Below, piece by piece: positions 21,764-34,330 of a stretch of 64,000 bases of DNA. The notes below the pieces were generated by a model that saw only the letters and a program-made list of their open reading frames with translations, ran no database searches and was not told the DNA's origin. A program made the position numbers and the translations under genes. The stretch spans positions 14,509,190 through 14,573,189 of the forward strand of contig CM068553.1 of NCBI GenBank assembly GCA_035048495.1, read 5' to 3'. The stretch comes from Euptelea pleiosperma. Taxonomy: Eukaryota; Streptophyta; Magnoliopsida; Ranunculales; Eupteleaceae. Within the stretch, counting starts at the first letter, position 1, and each line of letters opens with the position of its first letter.

Positions 21764-22600
21764 CTTGAGACAAAAGCGGTAGCGGTGGTACTTGAGTCTG
21801 AACTTCTGGTAGAATATGTAATTTTTTTTCTGTTTTTTGTGTAGAAGGAAGTGAGAAGTGGGGAGGAGGTGGGGGGGTCTAGTTAGTCTTGTGAGAGAAA
21901 AAGAGAGGGAGAAAGAGAGGGAGATCTTCAAAGAAAGATAAACAAGAATTGGGTTTCCAGATGGTCTGTCTAAATGGGGTTTTGGCCATTAGAACCTAGA
22001 GTTAGGGAAAGGTGAGAATTGGGTCTTTATGGAAAGGCTAAGAATCGGATCGCTAGAGAGGGAGAGAGAAGAAAATGAGCTTTTATGGGGAAAGCTAAGA
22101 ATTGGGTGGAGAGAGAGAGAGAGATGTTTATGGATAAGTTAGAGAGGGATGGTTGCCTACATTCTGCAACATATAAAAGGTGAAAATAGAAATAAAGTAG
22201 AGAAAGGAGAGAGAGAGTTGCGAGAGAGAGAGAGAGAGAAGGATATGTAAATTGTAGAGGATAGAGATGGATATGTTTTGAAGAAGTGAAAATGGGGAAA
22301 TAAATGATAAGAGAGGGAGAGTAATGAAGATAGAATATCATCAAGAAGTCGTTGTACGGATTGGATTGGCCCCGCTGGGAGGGCAGAAAATTGTAGGCTG
22401 AGTTAGTGCAAGACTTGTTGGCGTCAGCACGTGTAGAGGTCCTCAGAAACGGTGGACGGCTGAGAGACACGGTGGGGGCTCCTTCTCCACATGTCCTCTC
22501 CACACACACCCTACCCTCAGTGGACTCATTTTCCCGAATTAAGTTGTATTTCATTCTATCCTACGCCTCCTACCCCCCCTGCATGCGTACTTTAGAATGT
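21764..22600 (-). promoter_or_regulatory. Leader/promoter region of the bHLH gene
   Basis: Strongly purine-rich on the + strand (pyrimidine-rich in the transcript sense), with GA runs at about 21890-21925, 22100-22125 and 22205-22240. CT-rich leaders are common in plant genes. A G-box-like CACGTG lies at about 22429. No TATA position can be fixed from sequence alone. Confidence 0.45.
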
Positions 22601-22639
22601 ACCACTGTTATCTTCTTATTTACCAACTAGGGGGAACAC

Positions 22640-22985
22640 CACGTGCCATGCACGTGCACCTTACACATGGAAGAACCTTACACGTGGAACACCTATAGAG
22701 ATCACTGATCGTATCGATGTTTGGCCCATCTCTAGGTGGGTCTATATGCAAAAAATCAGCTTGATAAGTGGTTTTTAAGGATTTGATTGGAGTTGTTTTC
22801 ATGGGCTGATTATTAACCATAGATTTGGGTACTCAGATCCAAAGGTTGGAAATAACTAATCAGACTGATATTTGGTATATAGGTCCACCTAGGAATGGGA
22901 CAAACATCCTTAAGGTCAATGGTCTCACAAGTATGTCATGTGGCATATACTATTGTACCTTATCATCGTTGATGAGGGACGTGGG
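22640..22985. mobile_element. Hairpin MITE (family B)
   Basis: The left arm 'gatcactgatcgtatcgatgtttggcccatctctaggtgg' is inverted in 'ccacctaggaatgggacaaacatcc..ggtcaatggtc'. The centre reads 'ttgattattaaccatagatttggg'. CACGTG cores occur near 22642 and 22652. Confidence 0.7.
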
Positions 22986-23689
22986 CGTGCCACAACCTGA
23001 AGACATTTAATGAGGGAAGGTTTTACCTTCGAAAGTAGAGACGGCTCTAATTATAGGGTAGTACGTGAGTGAGCGTGTGCGTGAGGATCCGTTGAAGCCC
23101 GTGGAGTGGGGGCGTGCCCAACCCATGTTTTGGCTTTCAAGTAGTATAGATAGATAGATGATTTTAATAACTTATCCATTTACCCAATACTATTGTTGGA
23201 GATTTCAGTGTCACCATCGTACGCCTAAAAAAAAGAGAAGTGAAATGTTGACAATACAACCGGATTCAGTTATTAGCTAGACTTTTGTAGCGCTTAATGA
23301 CACACAACTTTTTGCGTTTCTTTTTTTTATTTTTTTCTGTCATGGGCGGTGTGCCCTACACAAGTACACATGACCCACCAGTGAACATATCCAAACCGTT
23401 CACTGTGTAAGGCCCCTCTTGGATGGGCCCCGATATGAATTTCCTGTCTACCCACTACCTAAGACTCTCCATAAGTTCTAATATAAGCAAAAACAACTTT
23501 GTTTTACGGTCAACAAAAAAGGCTGACACAGAACACACTTACACTTTTGTGGTCCACCATCTCAGGATAATGATAAGTTCATTAATACTAAATCGTGTAT
23601 CTTTACTATTACTAGGGCAGTGAGGATTTTGTTTTGTTTTTTTTTCTGATAAGCCCAGTAAGAGAATGGAGATCGAGAAGATCTCAAAG
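22986..23689. other. Intergenic, no gene seen
   Basis: A short (gata)n run at about 23145-23160 and T-rich tracts near 23320. No conserved coding sequence recognised. Confidence 0.5.
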
Positions 23690-24540
23690 AGCATAAGAGA
23701 AGGAAATAAAATTAAAGCCTGATCAAAACGAAACGCCATATCACTGAAAAAAAAAATACCCCTCATCTCATGTGAAATGCTGTCCCAACGGAATAAGAGA
23801 GCTTTGATATTTAAAATGACTTTGGATAGAGAACTCTCCTTACCCTCAAAAGTTATCTTATTCCTCTCTAGCCGGATATCCTAAATGATTGCAAAGGGCG
23901 TCATTTTCTACATCAACTTACCTCTAGCCGGCATAGGGAGTTGAGGCCAACTCTCCACCACTTCCCCTATGGAAGCCGGAAAGACCCGGACGATACTCAT
24001 GTGAGATAGGAAGAGCAACCACACCTGTCTTGCAAACTCGCAGTGCACTAGAAGTGGTTAGTACTCTCCCTACTAGCCTTACACATAACACAAAAAAGTA
24101 CACCATTACCCATTTTCTTAGAATCAAATTTTCTAGAGTAAGTATCTTATTCAGAATGGCTACCCAAACAATAAAGTGAACTTTCATTGGGGCTTTGGAT
24201 TTCCAAGAAAGAAGAATGGAAAGATGCATGGTGATATGATGAAGAAGCTAAGACCTCATAAAACGAACGAACTGAGAAATTATCCAACTTGAAGTGAGTC
24301 CAAAATAGGTGGTCCTCCTCGAAATTAGTAACAATGTAAGATTTCAAACAGTCAAGCAACAAGTCAATTTGAACTTTTTCCCACTCAAAAGGATTTCTTC
24401 TGAGATCCAAGTCCCAATATGCTCCTGTCGATGAATCTATCCAAAATCTATCACTTATTTGCCCTTTGTGTTGCGAGAAAGAGAAAGCCCGAGGAAAAGC
24501 ATCCTTCAAACACAAATGCCTAACCAAGAATCCTCCCAAA
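23690..24540 (-). pseudogene. LINE (L1-type) remnant: RT zinc-binding region and 3' end
   Basis: On the - strand, overlapping frames give WDLDLRRNPFEWEKVQ, FSVRSFYEVL, WKSKAPMKVHFIVWVAILNK, then a Cys/His-type 'FFVLCV..' region and DIRLERNKITFEGK. This order is the reverse-transcriptase zinc-binding (zf-RVT) segment at the end of plant LINE ORF2. The frame breaks at about 24180 and later, and stops interrupt it, so it is dead. The upstream endonuclease and RT domains are absent (5'-truncated, as is usual for LINEs). Confidence 0.75.
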
Positions 24541-24679
24541 ACCTAATCCTGGATCCATCACCTAAAGCTAATCTAGACCCCTCCAACACCCAACACCTAA
24601 CCTTGAGAATCCCTATTCACACGCCACAACCATACGACTACCTCGATGGTAAGTGTGTGATTATAGGGGCTTCATGTCT

Positions 24680-24770
24680 TCCATTCGGTCAATAGTCTCT
24701 AAGAACATGCCATGTGGTTCACACTGTCAGCCCTCATCAATGTTGATGATGGACCTCCCACATCGAAGTT
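24680..24770. mobile_element. Fragment of a family-B MITE arm
   Basis: 'ggtcaatagtctctaagaac' then 'atgccatgtggttcacac' and 'catcaatgttgatgatgg' match one arm of family B; the other half is missing. Confidence 0.5.
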
Positions 24771-25129
24771 TTGCTCCTTGAGTGTATGAAGCCTGCCTCA
24801 TCACCAACAGCTACTTTCGAAGTAACTTAACAGAAAGAAAAACAATGACTAGAGTGGGAGAGTCAGAGTTGAAAAGAGGATTCCTCACTTCTTTCTCTCA
24901 TTCAAAACTATGCATGAGACTTTCATCATATAAGTCGATTATTATAAATAAATAAACTAAATTTACAACTCTAAAAGCACCGCATTTTTTCCGTTTTCTA
25001 CTCGAGAAGAAGCAAAATGCAAAATGGGTGTGAAAGAAACCCAGTTAGAAGAACTGCATGCAGACTAATTGACATGCCTAGATCAATAACTAGACCTCTA
25101 AAAATATTCTGAAGCTTTTACTGATGAAA

Positions 25130-26607
25130 ATTAGATTAGTATCATATAAGAGGAACTAAATCAATTCACTAGAAATGATGTTTGGTATTTAGTGTCCAAA
25201 CCTAAAGATACTAACATTATTGGCACTAAATAGATTACAAAAATAAATCTGATGAGAATGGCACTATAGTCAGAAACAAAGTCAGACTTGCAGCTCAAGG
25301 CTACACTCAAATTGAAGGCATTAAATTTGATGAAACTTTTGCCCCTGTTGCTAGATTAGAATCTATTGGCATCTTACTTGCTATTGCATGTCATCTTAAA
25401 TTCAAACTTTTTCAGATGGATGTCAAAAGTGTCTTCTTGAATTGTGTTCTTCAAGAAGAAGTTTATGTGGAACAATCCAAAGGATTTGAGAATCCAAAAT
25501 TTTCTGATCAAGTGTATCACCTTAAAAAGGCTCTGTATGGTTTAAAACACGCTCACATGGCTTGGTATGAGAGATTGACCACTTTTCTTCTTCATCAAGG
25601 ATTTATCAGAGGAGAAGTGGACAAGACTTTATTTGTTAAAACCGTTCAGGAAATTTATGTTATTGCTCAAATATATGTCGATGATATTGCTTTTGGGTCC
25701 ACATCTATTGATCATGCTCACATATTTTTTAAACAAATAAAAAAGGAATTTGAAATGAGTATGGTGGGTAAACTGAGTTATTTTCTAGGTCTTCAAGTTA
25801 AATAGTTGGATGATGGAACTTTTATTTCTCAATCCAAATATAGCAAAGACCTAGTTAAGAAATTTGGTATAGAATCAGCTAAACATCATCGTACTCCTAT
25901 AAGTACTACTACTAAGCTGAGTCGAGATATTGAAGGAAAAGATGTTGATCAGACTTTATATAGAAGCATGATTGGAAGCTTACTATATCTCACTGCGAGT
26001 CGTCCAGATATTTTTTTTAGTATTGGTGCATGCGCTAGATTCCAAGCTAATCCCAAAGAATCTCATATTCTAGCAATTAAGCGTATTATCAGATATGTAA
26101 GTGGAACTGTAGGATACGGTCTCTGGTATTCTTTTGATACAACTACAGAGTTGGCAGGTTATTATAATGCTGATTAGGCCAAAAATGTTGACGATAGGAA
26201 AAGCACCAGTGGTGGGTGTTTTTATGTTGGTAACAGTCTTGTTAGCTGGCAAAGCAAGAAACAGAATTGTATTTCCTTATCTACTGCTGAAGCCGAGTAT
26301 ATTCCAGCCGGCAACTGTTGTACTCAATTGCTTTTGATGAAACAGATGTTAACATATTATGGGATCAACTAAGGATTAATGACTATTTACTATGATAATA
26401 AATATATCTAAAAATCCTGTTCAACACTCTAAAACTAAACATATTCACATTCGTCATCATTTTATTAGAGATCTTGTTGAAGAAAAAATTATCACCTTGG
26501 AGCATGTCTCTACAAAAAATCAATTAGCTGATATTTTTACAAAACCTCTTGATTTCGTAAGATTTGAATTTTTTCATAAATCTATCGATATCAGTTTGAT
26601 TGATTAA
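25130..26607 (+). pseudogene. Copia pol remnant: reverse transcriptase and RNase H
   Basis: Frames in order show FDETFAPVARLESI, the RT core with ALYGLKHAHMAWYERL and YVDDIAFGST (the YVDD catalytic box), and LGLQVK. Then come SRPDIFFSIGACARFQANPK and, in RNase H, DDRKSTSGGCFYVGNSLVSW and STAEAEY. The C-terminal phrase is [18 protein letters not shown]. Stop codons fall after LGLQVK (25803-25805), after YYNAD (26175-26177) and after 26360, and the frame shifts near 25230, so no functional protein can be made. Confidence 0.9.
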
Positions 26608-28129
26608 TTGATGTCGTTTTATTTTTTATTTTTTTGCATTCATGGTAGTCTGATTGATTAGCACTGATTATGAATAATCTAAAATCAGAACTTATCATAG
26701 GTATAATCACGATCATATCATGATATAAATTTTTATTTGTAATGATTAGTCTATTATATCTTGTCTCAGTCAGTTGACAAAATTATCTCTTGTGACTTAT
26801 GTTTCACACACTATACACTGATTGATTTTTCTTCAAGACTAGATGTGATTTTAGTAAATTTTCTAGTACTTATTTCAAGAATAAGGAATAAACCTTTACT
26901 AGATATGACTTCAAATTAGTAGTGTTCCTGCCTTCAATTGATTTTGAAACTCCACTATAATCGACTGTTGGCTTCCCAATGTGAGCTATTGTTGCCAAGA
27001 AAATAGCTACCTCCAAAAACTAGAATGAAAGTCTTCTGTATGGCCCTGGTTACTATTGAAGTCTGATTCTGTTTGCTGTAGAAAATGGCTACCTATGGGA
27101 AGTGTGAAAGCTACCACACAATAAATAAAAAAATTTGGGTGAAAAACATCCAAATTTGCTAGAAAAATTCATATCCTATTAGCAAATACACCTATAAATT
27201 GTATAAGTGATATGTGAGAATTCCTAATAGCTCTAATGAGGATTTCATATTTGGGTACGAGATACCTCCAGAGTTTCTAGAATTTGTTTCCTGGAGTTTT
27301 ACTCAAATTGCTTATCTTATCTTGTTACGATTATGATATCAGTTCGTTATTCACTACTGGTTCCAAAGAGCAATGATTTTATTACTGTTAGTAACTTAGT
27401 ATTTCTGATCTAAGTAACGAATACATAAAATTTATTTATCTCTCTCAGGATTGTATTTGAATCATATCTTACATTAATTCAGTGTTTTTGAGTTACTCTA
27501 AGTCAGTTCTAATCAACCAAGTTTCAAATAAGCATTCATATTGTTTCTTGGTTTTCAATAAGATTTCATATCAACTTCTAGAAAAAGGTTCTTCTAATTT
27601 GATATTTATGTTACGACTCTCCAGAGTCTCATCGAATGTCAAGATCTTTCATAATCTGATTCACTTATGTTAATGATGTTATCTTTCTAGTCGATTGATA
27701 TATTTTTATGCACTTGTGATTCATGATAAGATATTATGTATATTATTTATCTGTTTATTTTTTGTACCTTTGTCATTCTGTGACAAAAAGGGGGGGAGAA
27801 AAACCATATAAGGTAAACTAGTAGTTGCATGAGATAGGGGGAGAAAAATTTAAGGGGAGTAAAATTGTACATTATTTTACCTATTTCTCTACCTGTGATG
27901 TGCGTAATTAACTCACTGCTATACTTAATTGTTTTATATATATTTCTGCCGATGATATTACATGGTATATTTTGATGGCGGAATGTGCGGGGAACAGATC
28001 AAAGCGTTTATTTTTATCTATTTGTTATCTCCGAGAGATTGTGAAATAGTAAGTGAATCACGTTTTTTGTCACGAAATTGCCAAAGGGGGAGTAAATGCT
28101 TTTTGTCACGAAATTGCCAAAGGGGGGAT
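26608..28129 (+). other. Internal 3' non-coding part of the copia element, ending in a polypurine tract
   Basis: No ORF of note. G-rich motifs typical of SIRE elements occur at 27781-27845. The sequence ttgtcacgaaattgccaaagggg occurs twice in tandem (about 28068-28092 and 28103-28127), so the polypurine tract just before the LTR is duplicated. Confidence 0.7.
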
Positions 28130-29767
28130 TGTAAAGAATATTTTCATATTCTAGTTTGAAAAAGATTATGTGTAACATAAAACATTCATGTAACCTTACC
28201 TACAAGCACCAGTGTAGTGTGAAGATGTCGTGGTGCGCATACTTCGCCGACTACGTGAAGACTAGAAGACAGAGAAAGCAAGGATCAGACTGTTGACAAC
28301 AGGAGTCATCGAGTAACTGCTCTTTTGTCAGTTATAGGTCGTGTACGCTCGATTAGGAAGGTAAGTGACTTGGTGATCATAGGAATAGGTTTAAAATGAA
28401 TAAAATATAATGGTCAAACCTAGTCAATGGACAGACCTGAGTCTAAGTCAATTTTATTGACTTCTGGGAAAGTCCGATCGATTGGACTATTTAGGCCAAT
28501 CGATTGGACAAAGCCCAATCGATTGGAAACCTCTGTGAAATCGATTGGACTCTACGAAACAGAACTTAATTGAAGCCCAATCGATCGAAGACCTCTGTGA
28601 AATCGATTGGAGCTTACGAGACAAAAACTTATTTAAGACCGATCGATTGGACTTTGTACAATCGATTGGATTTATGAAGGAAAAACCCATCCATACAAGA
28701 CCAATTGATTGGACCGAAAGAACGATCGATTGGACTTAGCCTGATCGATTGGACCCAGAATACAATCGATTGGACTTCACACGAATTGAGTTATTTTTAG
28801 ATCCAAAATTCTAGTCTCCACTCATCCCACTTTCTAAAAGACTCTGGGCTACGAATTCTATAAATATAACTTTTCTCTAACTTTACAAAATACACTTTTA
28901 TACTTTAGAATATAGAAAAGAAAGTTTTATTTATCAAGAGTGTCCATTCGAAGAGAAAAAGCCTTTAGTTATCATAAATATCTTGCGAACTTTTCTCTTC
29001 TAGATCAAATACTCAGCTTAAGTCTTCCACATAGAAACTTGACCTAGTAGTCTGAGAGTACCAATACTTCTCAACACTATTTGAGCGACTTAGCAGGGTT
29101 CAGGGTGTATTGAATCCTTCACCTTCAGCAAAGGCTGGAGAGTTGAGAATTAAGATCGAAGTGGCTGATCGAATGTAAGTTTGGGGTGTACCAAACTGAA
29201 CAAGCAGACAAGGCTTCTTGGCTGGGAGGGCATACGTGGATTCGTAGCATTGATTCAGAGGACGTAGACGCATCAACAGTAGGCATTGGCTAAGGTTGGA
29301 AGCTGTATTTGCAACGGTGCTGCGTAGGTAACATTTGTTTCATTTAACTTTCCATTTAGTGATACTTTCTGTCTGGACATGGTCCCGTGGTTTTCCTTAG
29401 CTAAGGTTTTCACGCTAAAAACTCTTTGTCTTGTGAATGTTTGATTGTTGTTCTACTAAATCTATTGATTAAACCAAATGACGAAAAGACAATATATCAT
29501 AGAGATATATATGATTTGAGTCGGTTGTGATAATCATTTTATCAATCAATTAAGACATGCGAGTTTATCACCTTACCTTGACCAGTAAAGTTGTGATAGG
29601 TTAGATTAATTTTTGGATAACCTAATCACTCCTCCCTTCTAGGTATTACTGATTAAAAAGAACGGACTTATTTATTTTTTCAAATAGAATTGAATATGTT
29701 GCTTAATTTTTAATTGGTGATTAATTCGAATCTGACCTATTCACTCCCCTCTAGGTCCTGAAATCCA
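28130..29767 (+). mobile_element. 3' LTR of the SIRE-type element
   Basis: It begins TGTAAAGAATATTTTC right after the polypurine tract and ends near 'ctctaggtcctgaaatcca'. Its first 1.25 kb matches, with divergence, the solo LTR at 51987-53220. A striking feature is a cluster of about twelve 'ATCGATTGGA' motifs at 28467-28775. The duplication homology with the window start begins inside it at 29534. Confidence 0.75.
28460..28780. repeat. Cluster of ~12 spaced ATCGATTGGA motifs in the LTR
   Basis: Copies occur at irregular spacing of about 20-40 bases, most preceded by CA or G, some mutated (for example ATCGATCGAAG and ATTGATTGGA). The core ATCGAT is palindromic. A parallel cluster lies in the other LTR at about 52330-52680. 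Confidence 0.9.
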
Positions 29768-30189
29768 TTAAACTTGGATTTTTCAGTTTGTCTCCTCCAT
29801 TTGTTAAGCTTGCCAAAGAGATTAGAAGACTACCAACCCATTTTAAACGCAACCATGGACTCCATATAAGAACAAATATGAAACTGTAAAAAAAATAGAA
29901 TCCCATATTCACAATGTAATCACCATTACAGTCTATTAATTATGTTTACATTCACCCCATACCCATATACAACAACACCGTTCACCAACACATCAACCCA
30001 TTCATCCACCAATCTAACTCATCAACAATACATAAAATGAGGGTGCCAAAAATCCTCAACAATACATTATGAAATTTCTTAGTCATACATTTTGTCATGA
30101 TCTTATTTGTAATTTGACATATAAACTTTCATTATGCATAATTCTAGTCCAAATATAAGATGGATCTAAAAAGCAAGAATAATATAATA

Positions 30190-30456
30190 TCATTCACTAT
30201 AGAGAAATAGAGTATATTTAAGACGAACCTTACCATGAAATATATCACTCCATTCAGAGACCAACCTGAGCTTTTTAGCCACTGCCAGAAAAATATAGTT
30301 TCGTAGAACAAGAGCATGGGATGCTTTTATAAAGTCAAGACTATCATAAGAATTCGAGGTATACATAAGAAGATTTATTATTTTGTAGTCTATTCTTTTT
30401 TCTACGATTGGACTTACATTTTTCACTACTATTTCAAGAGTAAAAGTCTCAAGCAA
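30190..30456 (-). other. Copy-2 version of the unrecognised open frame
   Basis: Identical to 657-923 at the protein level. See that entry for the possible splice donor and the lack of a family assignment. Confidence 0.2.
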
Positions 30457-30691
30457 AGAAGTAGGAAAAGTACATAAGAAGATTTTATTATTTTGTAGTC
30501 TATTCTTTTTTCTACGATTGGACTTACATTTTTCACTACTATTTCAAGAGTAAAAGTCTCAAGCAAAGAGGTAGGAAAAGTACATAAGAAGATTTTATTA
30601 TTTTGTAGTCTATTCTTTTTTCTACGATTGGACTTACATTTTTCACTACTATTTCAAGAGTAAAAGTCTCAAGCAAAGAGGTAGGAAAAGT
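30363..30691. repeat. Three tandem ~110-bp units, copy 2
   Basis: Same array as 830-1158, with the same one-base difference in the first unit. The triplication therefore predates the large duplication or haplotype split. Confidence 0.95.
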
Positions 30692-30699
30692 ACATAGTT

Positions 30700-31052
30700 A
30701 GCCTTGGGGGACCCCCATCTTTGACACCCATTTTGGCGTACCCACATAGAAGATGAATCAATGGCTGATTTTTGGTGGGTATGATCTCCTCACCATAGAG
30801 ATCACCCCAACAAAAAAGCAGCCCATTCTGAAATTTCTAACCCCCTTATATGTGGTTTTCAAGTTACACTGTAAAAATCAACGGTCCATAATTCTTTAGC
30901 TTCTAAACCAGTCTATGAATATCAGAATGATTTGAATTTTTGTGGGGATGATCTCCTCACCAAAAATCAGCCGTTGATTCGTCTTCTATGTGGGTACGCC
31001 AAAATGGGAGTAAGAAATGGAGGTCAAAAATGGGTGTCCCCAAGCCCGACCC
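30700..31052. mobile_element. Mutator-type hairpin MITE (family A), copy 2
   Basis: Counterpart of 1167-1519, also without the SINE insertion. Confidence 0.7.
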
Positions 31053-31727
31053 TTTTTTAATTTATATCATCTATAATACATTAAATATAAAAAGGCCTTA
31101 TATAGAGTTTTTGTCTTAGGCCTCAACTTGTATCGACACGGCCTGCATCTAAGAGTGTGTCATGTGGGTTCCTGAACGCTTGCATGAAGTTGCACGTGGT
31201 GATCTCGAGTCAATTTCTCGAAGGCATTTTGGTAAATTAAGCAAATTGGAAGCACAATTCGTGGGGTGCAACTTAAATTTCCCTAAAATAAAATAAAATA
31301 TTGCCAAAACACTCTTCACACGGTGACAGCCCAAATTGGATGACAGCATGAGCTGTAGCACATGTGATATAGCGCATGATGTTGGAGAGCAATTTAGTAA
31401 GATATCGTTAGCTGTAGCGCATGAGAAGAACGTTGCTAACTATGGTTTAAAATATCACTTTTAAATGAGATCAAGTTAGAGTCGTGCTATCCCACGTTTA
31501 ACTGCGAAATAGAGTCGTGCAGTTGGGCCGTGGCCCATCGCAAGATATTTGTAGGCCACGTGGCAATGACTGTAAAGGGTAAAAAAGTCTTTTAGATATT
31601 AATAAGTCATTGCCACATGATCTGTGGATCTCTTGATCTGATGGTCCACGGCTCACTAGCATTACCCATTAGTGATACCAATTATGGGAGAAAATTTGCT
31701 CTCTAGCCGTGGAGGGAAATTTGAAAC

Positions 31728-32123
31728 ACCACCTATAAAAATGCCACGTGGTACACTTTTTCAAGCCCATTGACCCTAAGAATGTTCTTGATGGACCTAC
31801 ACACAAATTCCAGCCGTACGCTGACATGATGTGCCCTAATAATGTTACGTGACACACTCTTTTGGGCCCATTGACACTACTATGCTTGGTGGACGGACCT
31901 AGACACCAAAAATCAGCCCGAGCCTTCTTCATCATGGGCTTTATGAACAGGCCCATGGGTGGGTTTCAAGGCCACAATGAAAAAGTGCTCGAACCCAATG
32001 GCTAGAAATCAGAAGCCCGGCTTATTTTTGTTGGTGTGTATGTATATAAAGGAGTGGGCCAAACATTCATAGAAAGTGGGCCCAAAAGTGTGCCACATGT
32101 CATTTTTGGAAGTGGTATATCAA
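31728..32123. mobile_element. Hairpin MITE (family B), copy 2
   Basis: Counterpart of 2195-2590, including the G-box (31744-31751). Confidence 0.65.
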
Positions 32124-32482
32124 AATTGCTTTCCAGCACTGGAGAACCATTTTTTTAGAGTTAACTGTAGCTTGCCCAAAGATTTTCTATCAAACACCCA
32201 ATGTGTAATATGTTGCATCATAGTTAGGGGTTTTAATGGGCTTGGATGTCTTAATGGGCTTTTAGGTCCGGCCTGAATGGTCTTTGGGGGTGTTTACATG
32301 ATTGATAATGTCTTCTTCAAATCAAGAAATATTGAAAAGAAAAACCGGCCCATAACCACCCCAGAACAGTGGACCCAACTGAACTGATTTGGCCGGTAGA
32401 GACGAACTATGAAAGGTTGATAACCGGGTACATAGCATGAAGTACGAACCAATTACCAAAAAAAAAAACATGAAGTATGAAC

Positions 32483-32847
32483 GAAGGTTTAAAAAACGGC
32501 CGTTATAACGTCCCCATTACGTTATGGACCATTAAAATGCCCAAAAAATAACGGCCATTATTTTCTGAAAAATTTTGTGAAAAAAAGGTCATTTTTTTCC
32601 ATTCTTTTCCGTTACTTTTCAGTTATTTTTCGTTATATTCCGTTTTTCCTGTTATTTTCCATTTTTGAAATTTTAAAATTCAAAATTTGAATTTCAGCGC
32701 CATCGTTTCCTTTATTTTCCATTTTTTTCTCCTTTTTTTCATTTTTTTTCTATTTTTGCCCCTGAGCGTTTTTTTTCCGTTATAACGGAAAAAATGGTAA
32801 CGCCCCCAGTCCGTTATACTGTCATAACGGTCCCCCTTTAAACCTTG
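32483..32847. mobile_element. hAT-type MITE (family C), copy 2
   Basis: Counterpart of 2950-3314, with the same flanking GTATGAAC direct repeats. Confidence 0.85.
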
Positions 32848-32980
32848 GTATGAACTAATAACCAGCTCATTGATTCATATTTTCTAGATCCAAGAAACCA
32901 GTCGACAAGGAATTTCATTAATAACTGGCCGTTTTGATCTTTTGGCACAACTGATGAATTTAGTATGCGTCGTGATGTAA

Positions 32981-33365
32981 CAAGGTATACCTGAGATCGT
33001 TTCATTTGCGGAAGCGGCATTTTTGGTAGTCACCACTGCCATCTGGGCCCACTGACCGCATGGATGTTTAGCCCACCCTTTAATAGACATTCATACAAAA
33101 AATCAGCTTGTTTAATGATTTTTAGCCGTTGGTTTTAGTACTCAAAAAATGGTTGTATTCAACGGCTATAAGAGCGCATTAAATGGTGCTAAAAAGTGTT
33201 AAAAATCTAATGGTTATAGATTAGCAATCAAGGTGATTTTTGGTATGTATATCCACCAAGGGGTGGGATAAACATCCAAGCAGTCAGTGGGCCCAGATGG
33301 CAGCGGCGACTACCAAAAATGCCGCTTCCGCAAATGAACAGTTTCAGGCATACCTTGTTACATCT
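32981..33365. mobile_element. Hairpin MITE (family D), copy 2
   Basis: Counterpart of 3448-3832. Confidence 0.8.
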
Positions 33366-33735
33366 TTTTCCATTTAGTATATCCTTTTAGGAGATCCCAA
33401 AGAATTGCATTTATATCCTTATGAGCTGGGCTTGGGCTTGACTTTAAAGACCCATAAGAGAGATGGGTCGTGCTTGTGCTTAACATTTAACAAAACTATA
33501 TTAAGCCCTACTCAAATCAAAATGATCCGGCACATCTGTTAATGGGCTTGTATTGGGCCTAAATCATGTGGCCTGTATTGGGATGAACCAGCTTGAACCT
33601 AGTCACATATCTCGGGCCAATATCTCAGGCCAATCTAGGTTAGAGCTAGGCCTGGAACAAATCCAGCCCATTAACCCCATGCATTACATATTCATCATAT
33701 TCCATTCTTCTCTTCGTATACCAAACTCTTTGAAA

Positions 33736-34330
33736 ATGCCAGTTGGCACACTTTCTGGTCAATTGACCCTACTGATGTTTGGCCGATCTGAACACTAAAA
33801 TCAGCCTGATTGGTAAATTTCTACCCATTGGATATGAGTAGTTTTTTAATCATGGACTTAGAACCCATTCATGTATATGTTCATAAAGCCAATGATGCAA
33901 ATGTTCAAATCCAACCGCTAAAAATCACCAATGAAACTGATTTTTGGTGTGTAGGTAACAAAAGGATGGGCCAAACATTCGTAAAGTAAGCAGGCCCAAA
34001 AGAATGTGTGTGCTACATTGCATTTTGGGGAGTTCAATACAAGGTTTAAAAGAGGCCATTTTAACGGTATAACGGACTGGGGGTGTTACCATTTTTCCGT
34101 TAAAATGAATTGTAACAGATGGGCAATAACTGTAAAAAAAAAAAAAATTTAAAATAAATGGGAAATAATGAAAATGAAAAATAACAGAAATAACGGAAAA
34201 CGGAAAAAGCGGCACTGATATTTAAATTTTGAAATTCAAATTTTCAAAAAAGAAAAATAATGACCATTTTTTCACAAGTTTTTACAGAAAATAACGGCCG
34301 TTAAATTCGTTAAAATGGCTTTATTTTAAA
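33736..34330. mobile_element. Family B and family C MITEs, copy 2
   Basis: Counterparts of 4203-4500 (here 33736-34033) and 4512-4797 (here 34045-34330). Confidence 0.55.

Larger units (their letters stand above)
25130..29767 (+). mobile_element. 5'-truncated SIRE-type copia retrotransposon
   Basis: Within one unit lie a decayed pol (RT and RNase H), a long non-coding 3' part with the SIRE-like phrases 'tgacaaaaaggggggg' (27781) and 'gatagggggag' (27835), a polypurine tract, and a 3' LTR of about 1.64 kb (28130-29767). The 5' LTR, gag, protease and integrase are not in this stretch. The LTR's last 234 bases are also found at the window start. Confidence 0.8.

Noticed and set aside
21653..21931. 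A longer N-terminus for the bHLH protein starting at ATG 21931
   Set aside because: The extra 56 residues come from low-complexity CT-rich leader; the family starts at MSQCVPSW.
22027..22554. 175-codon - strand open frame upstream of the bHLH gene
   Set aside because: Ser/Leu-rich translation of GA/CT repeats; better explained as leader or promoter.
25416..26177. Two adjoining open frames as an active retrotransposon polyprotein
   Set aside because: In-frame stops, an upstream frameshift and absence of gag, protease and integrase show a dead remnant.
28460..28780. CRISPR-like array (regular repeats with spacers)
   Set aside because: The repeat is only about 10 bases, spacing is irregular, it lies in an LTR, and the organism is a plant.
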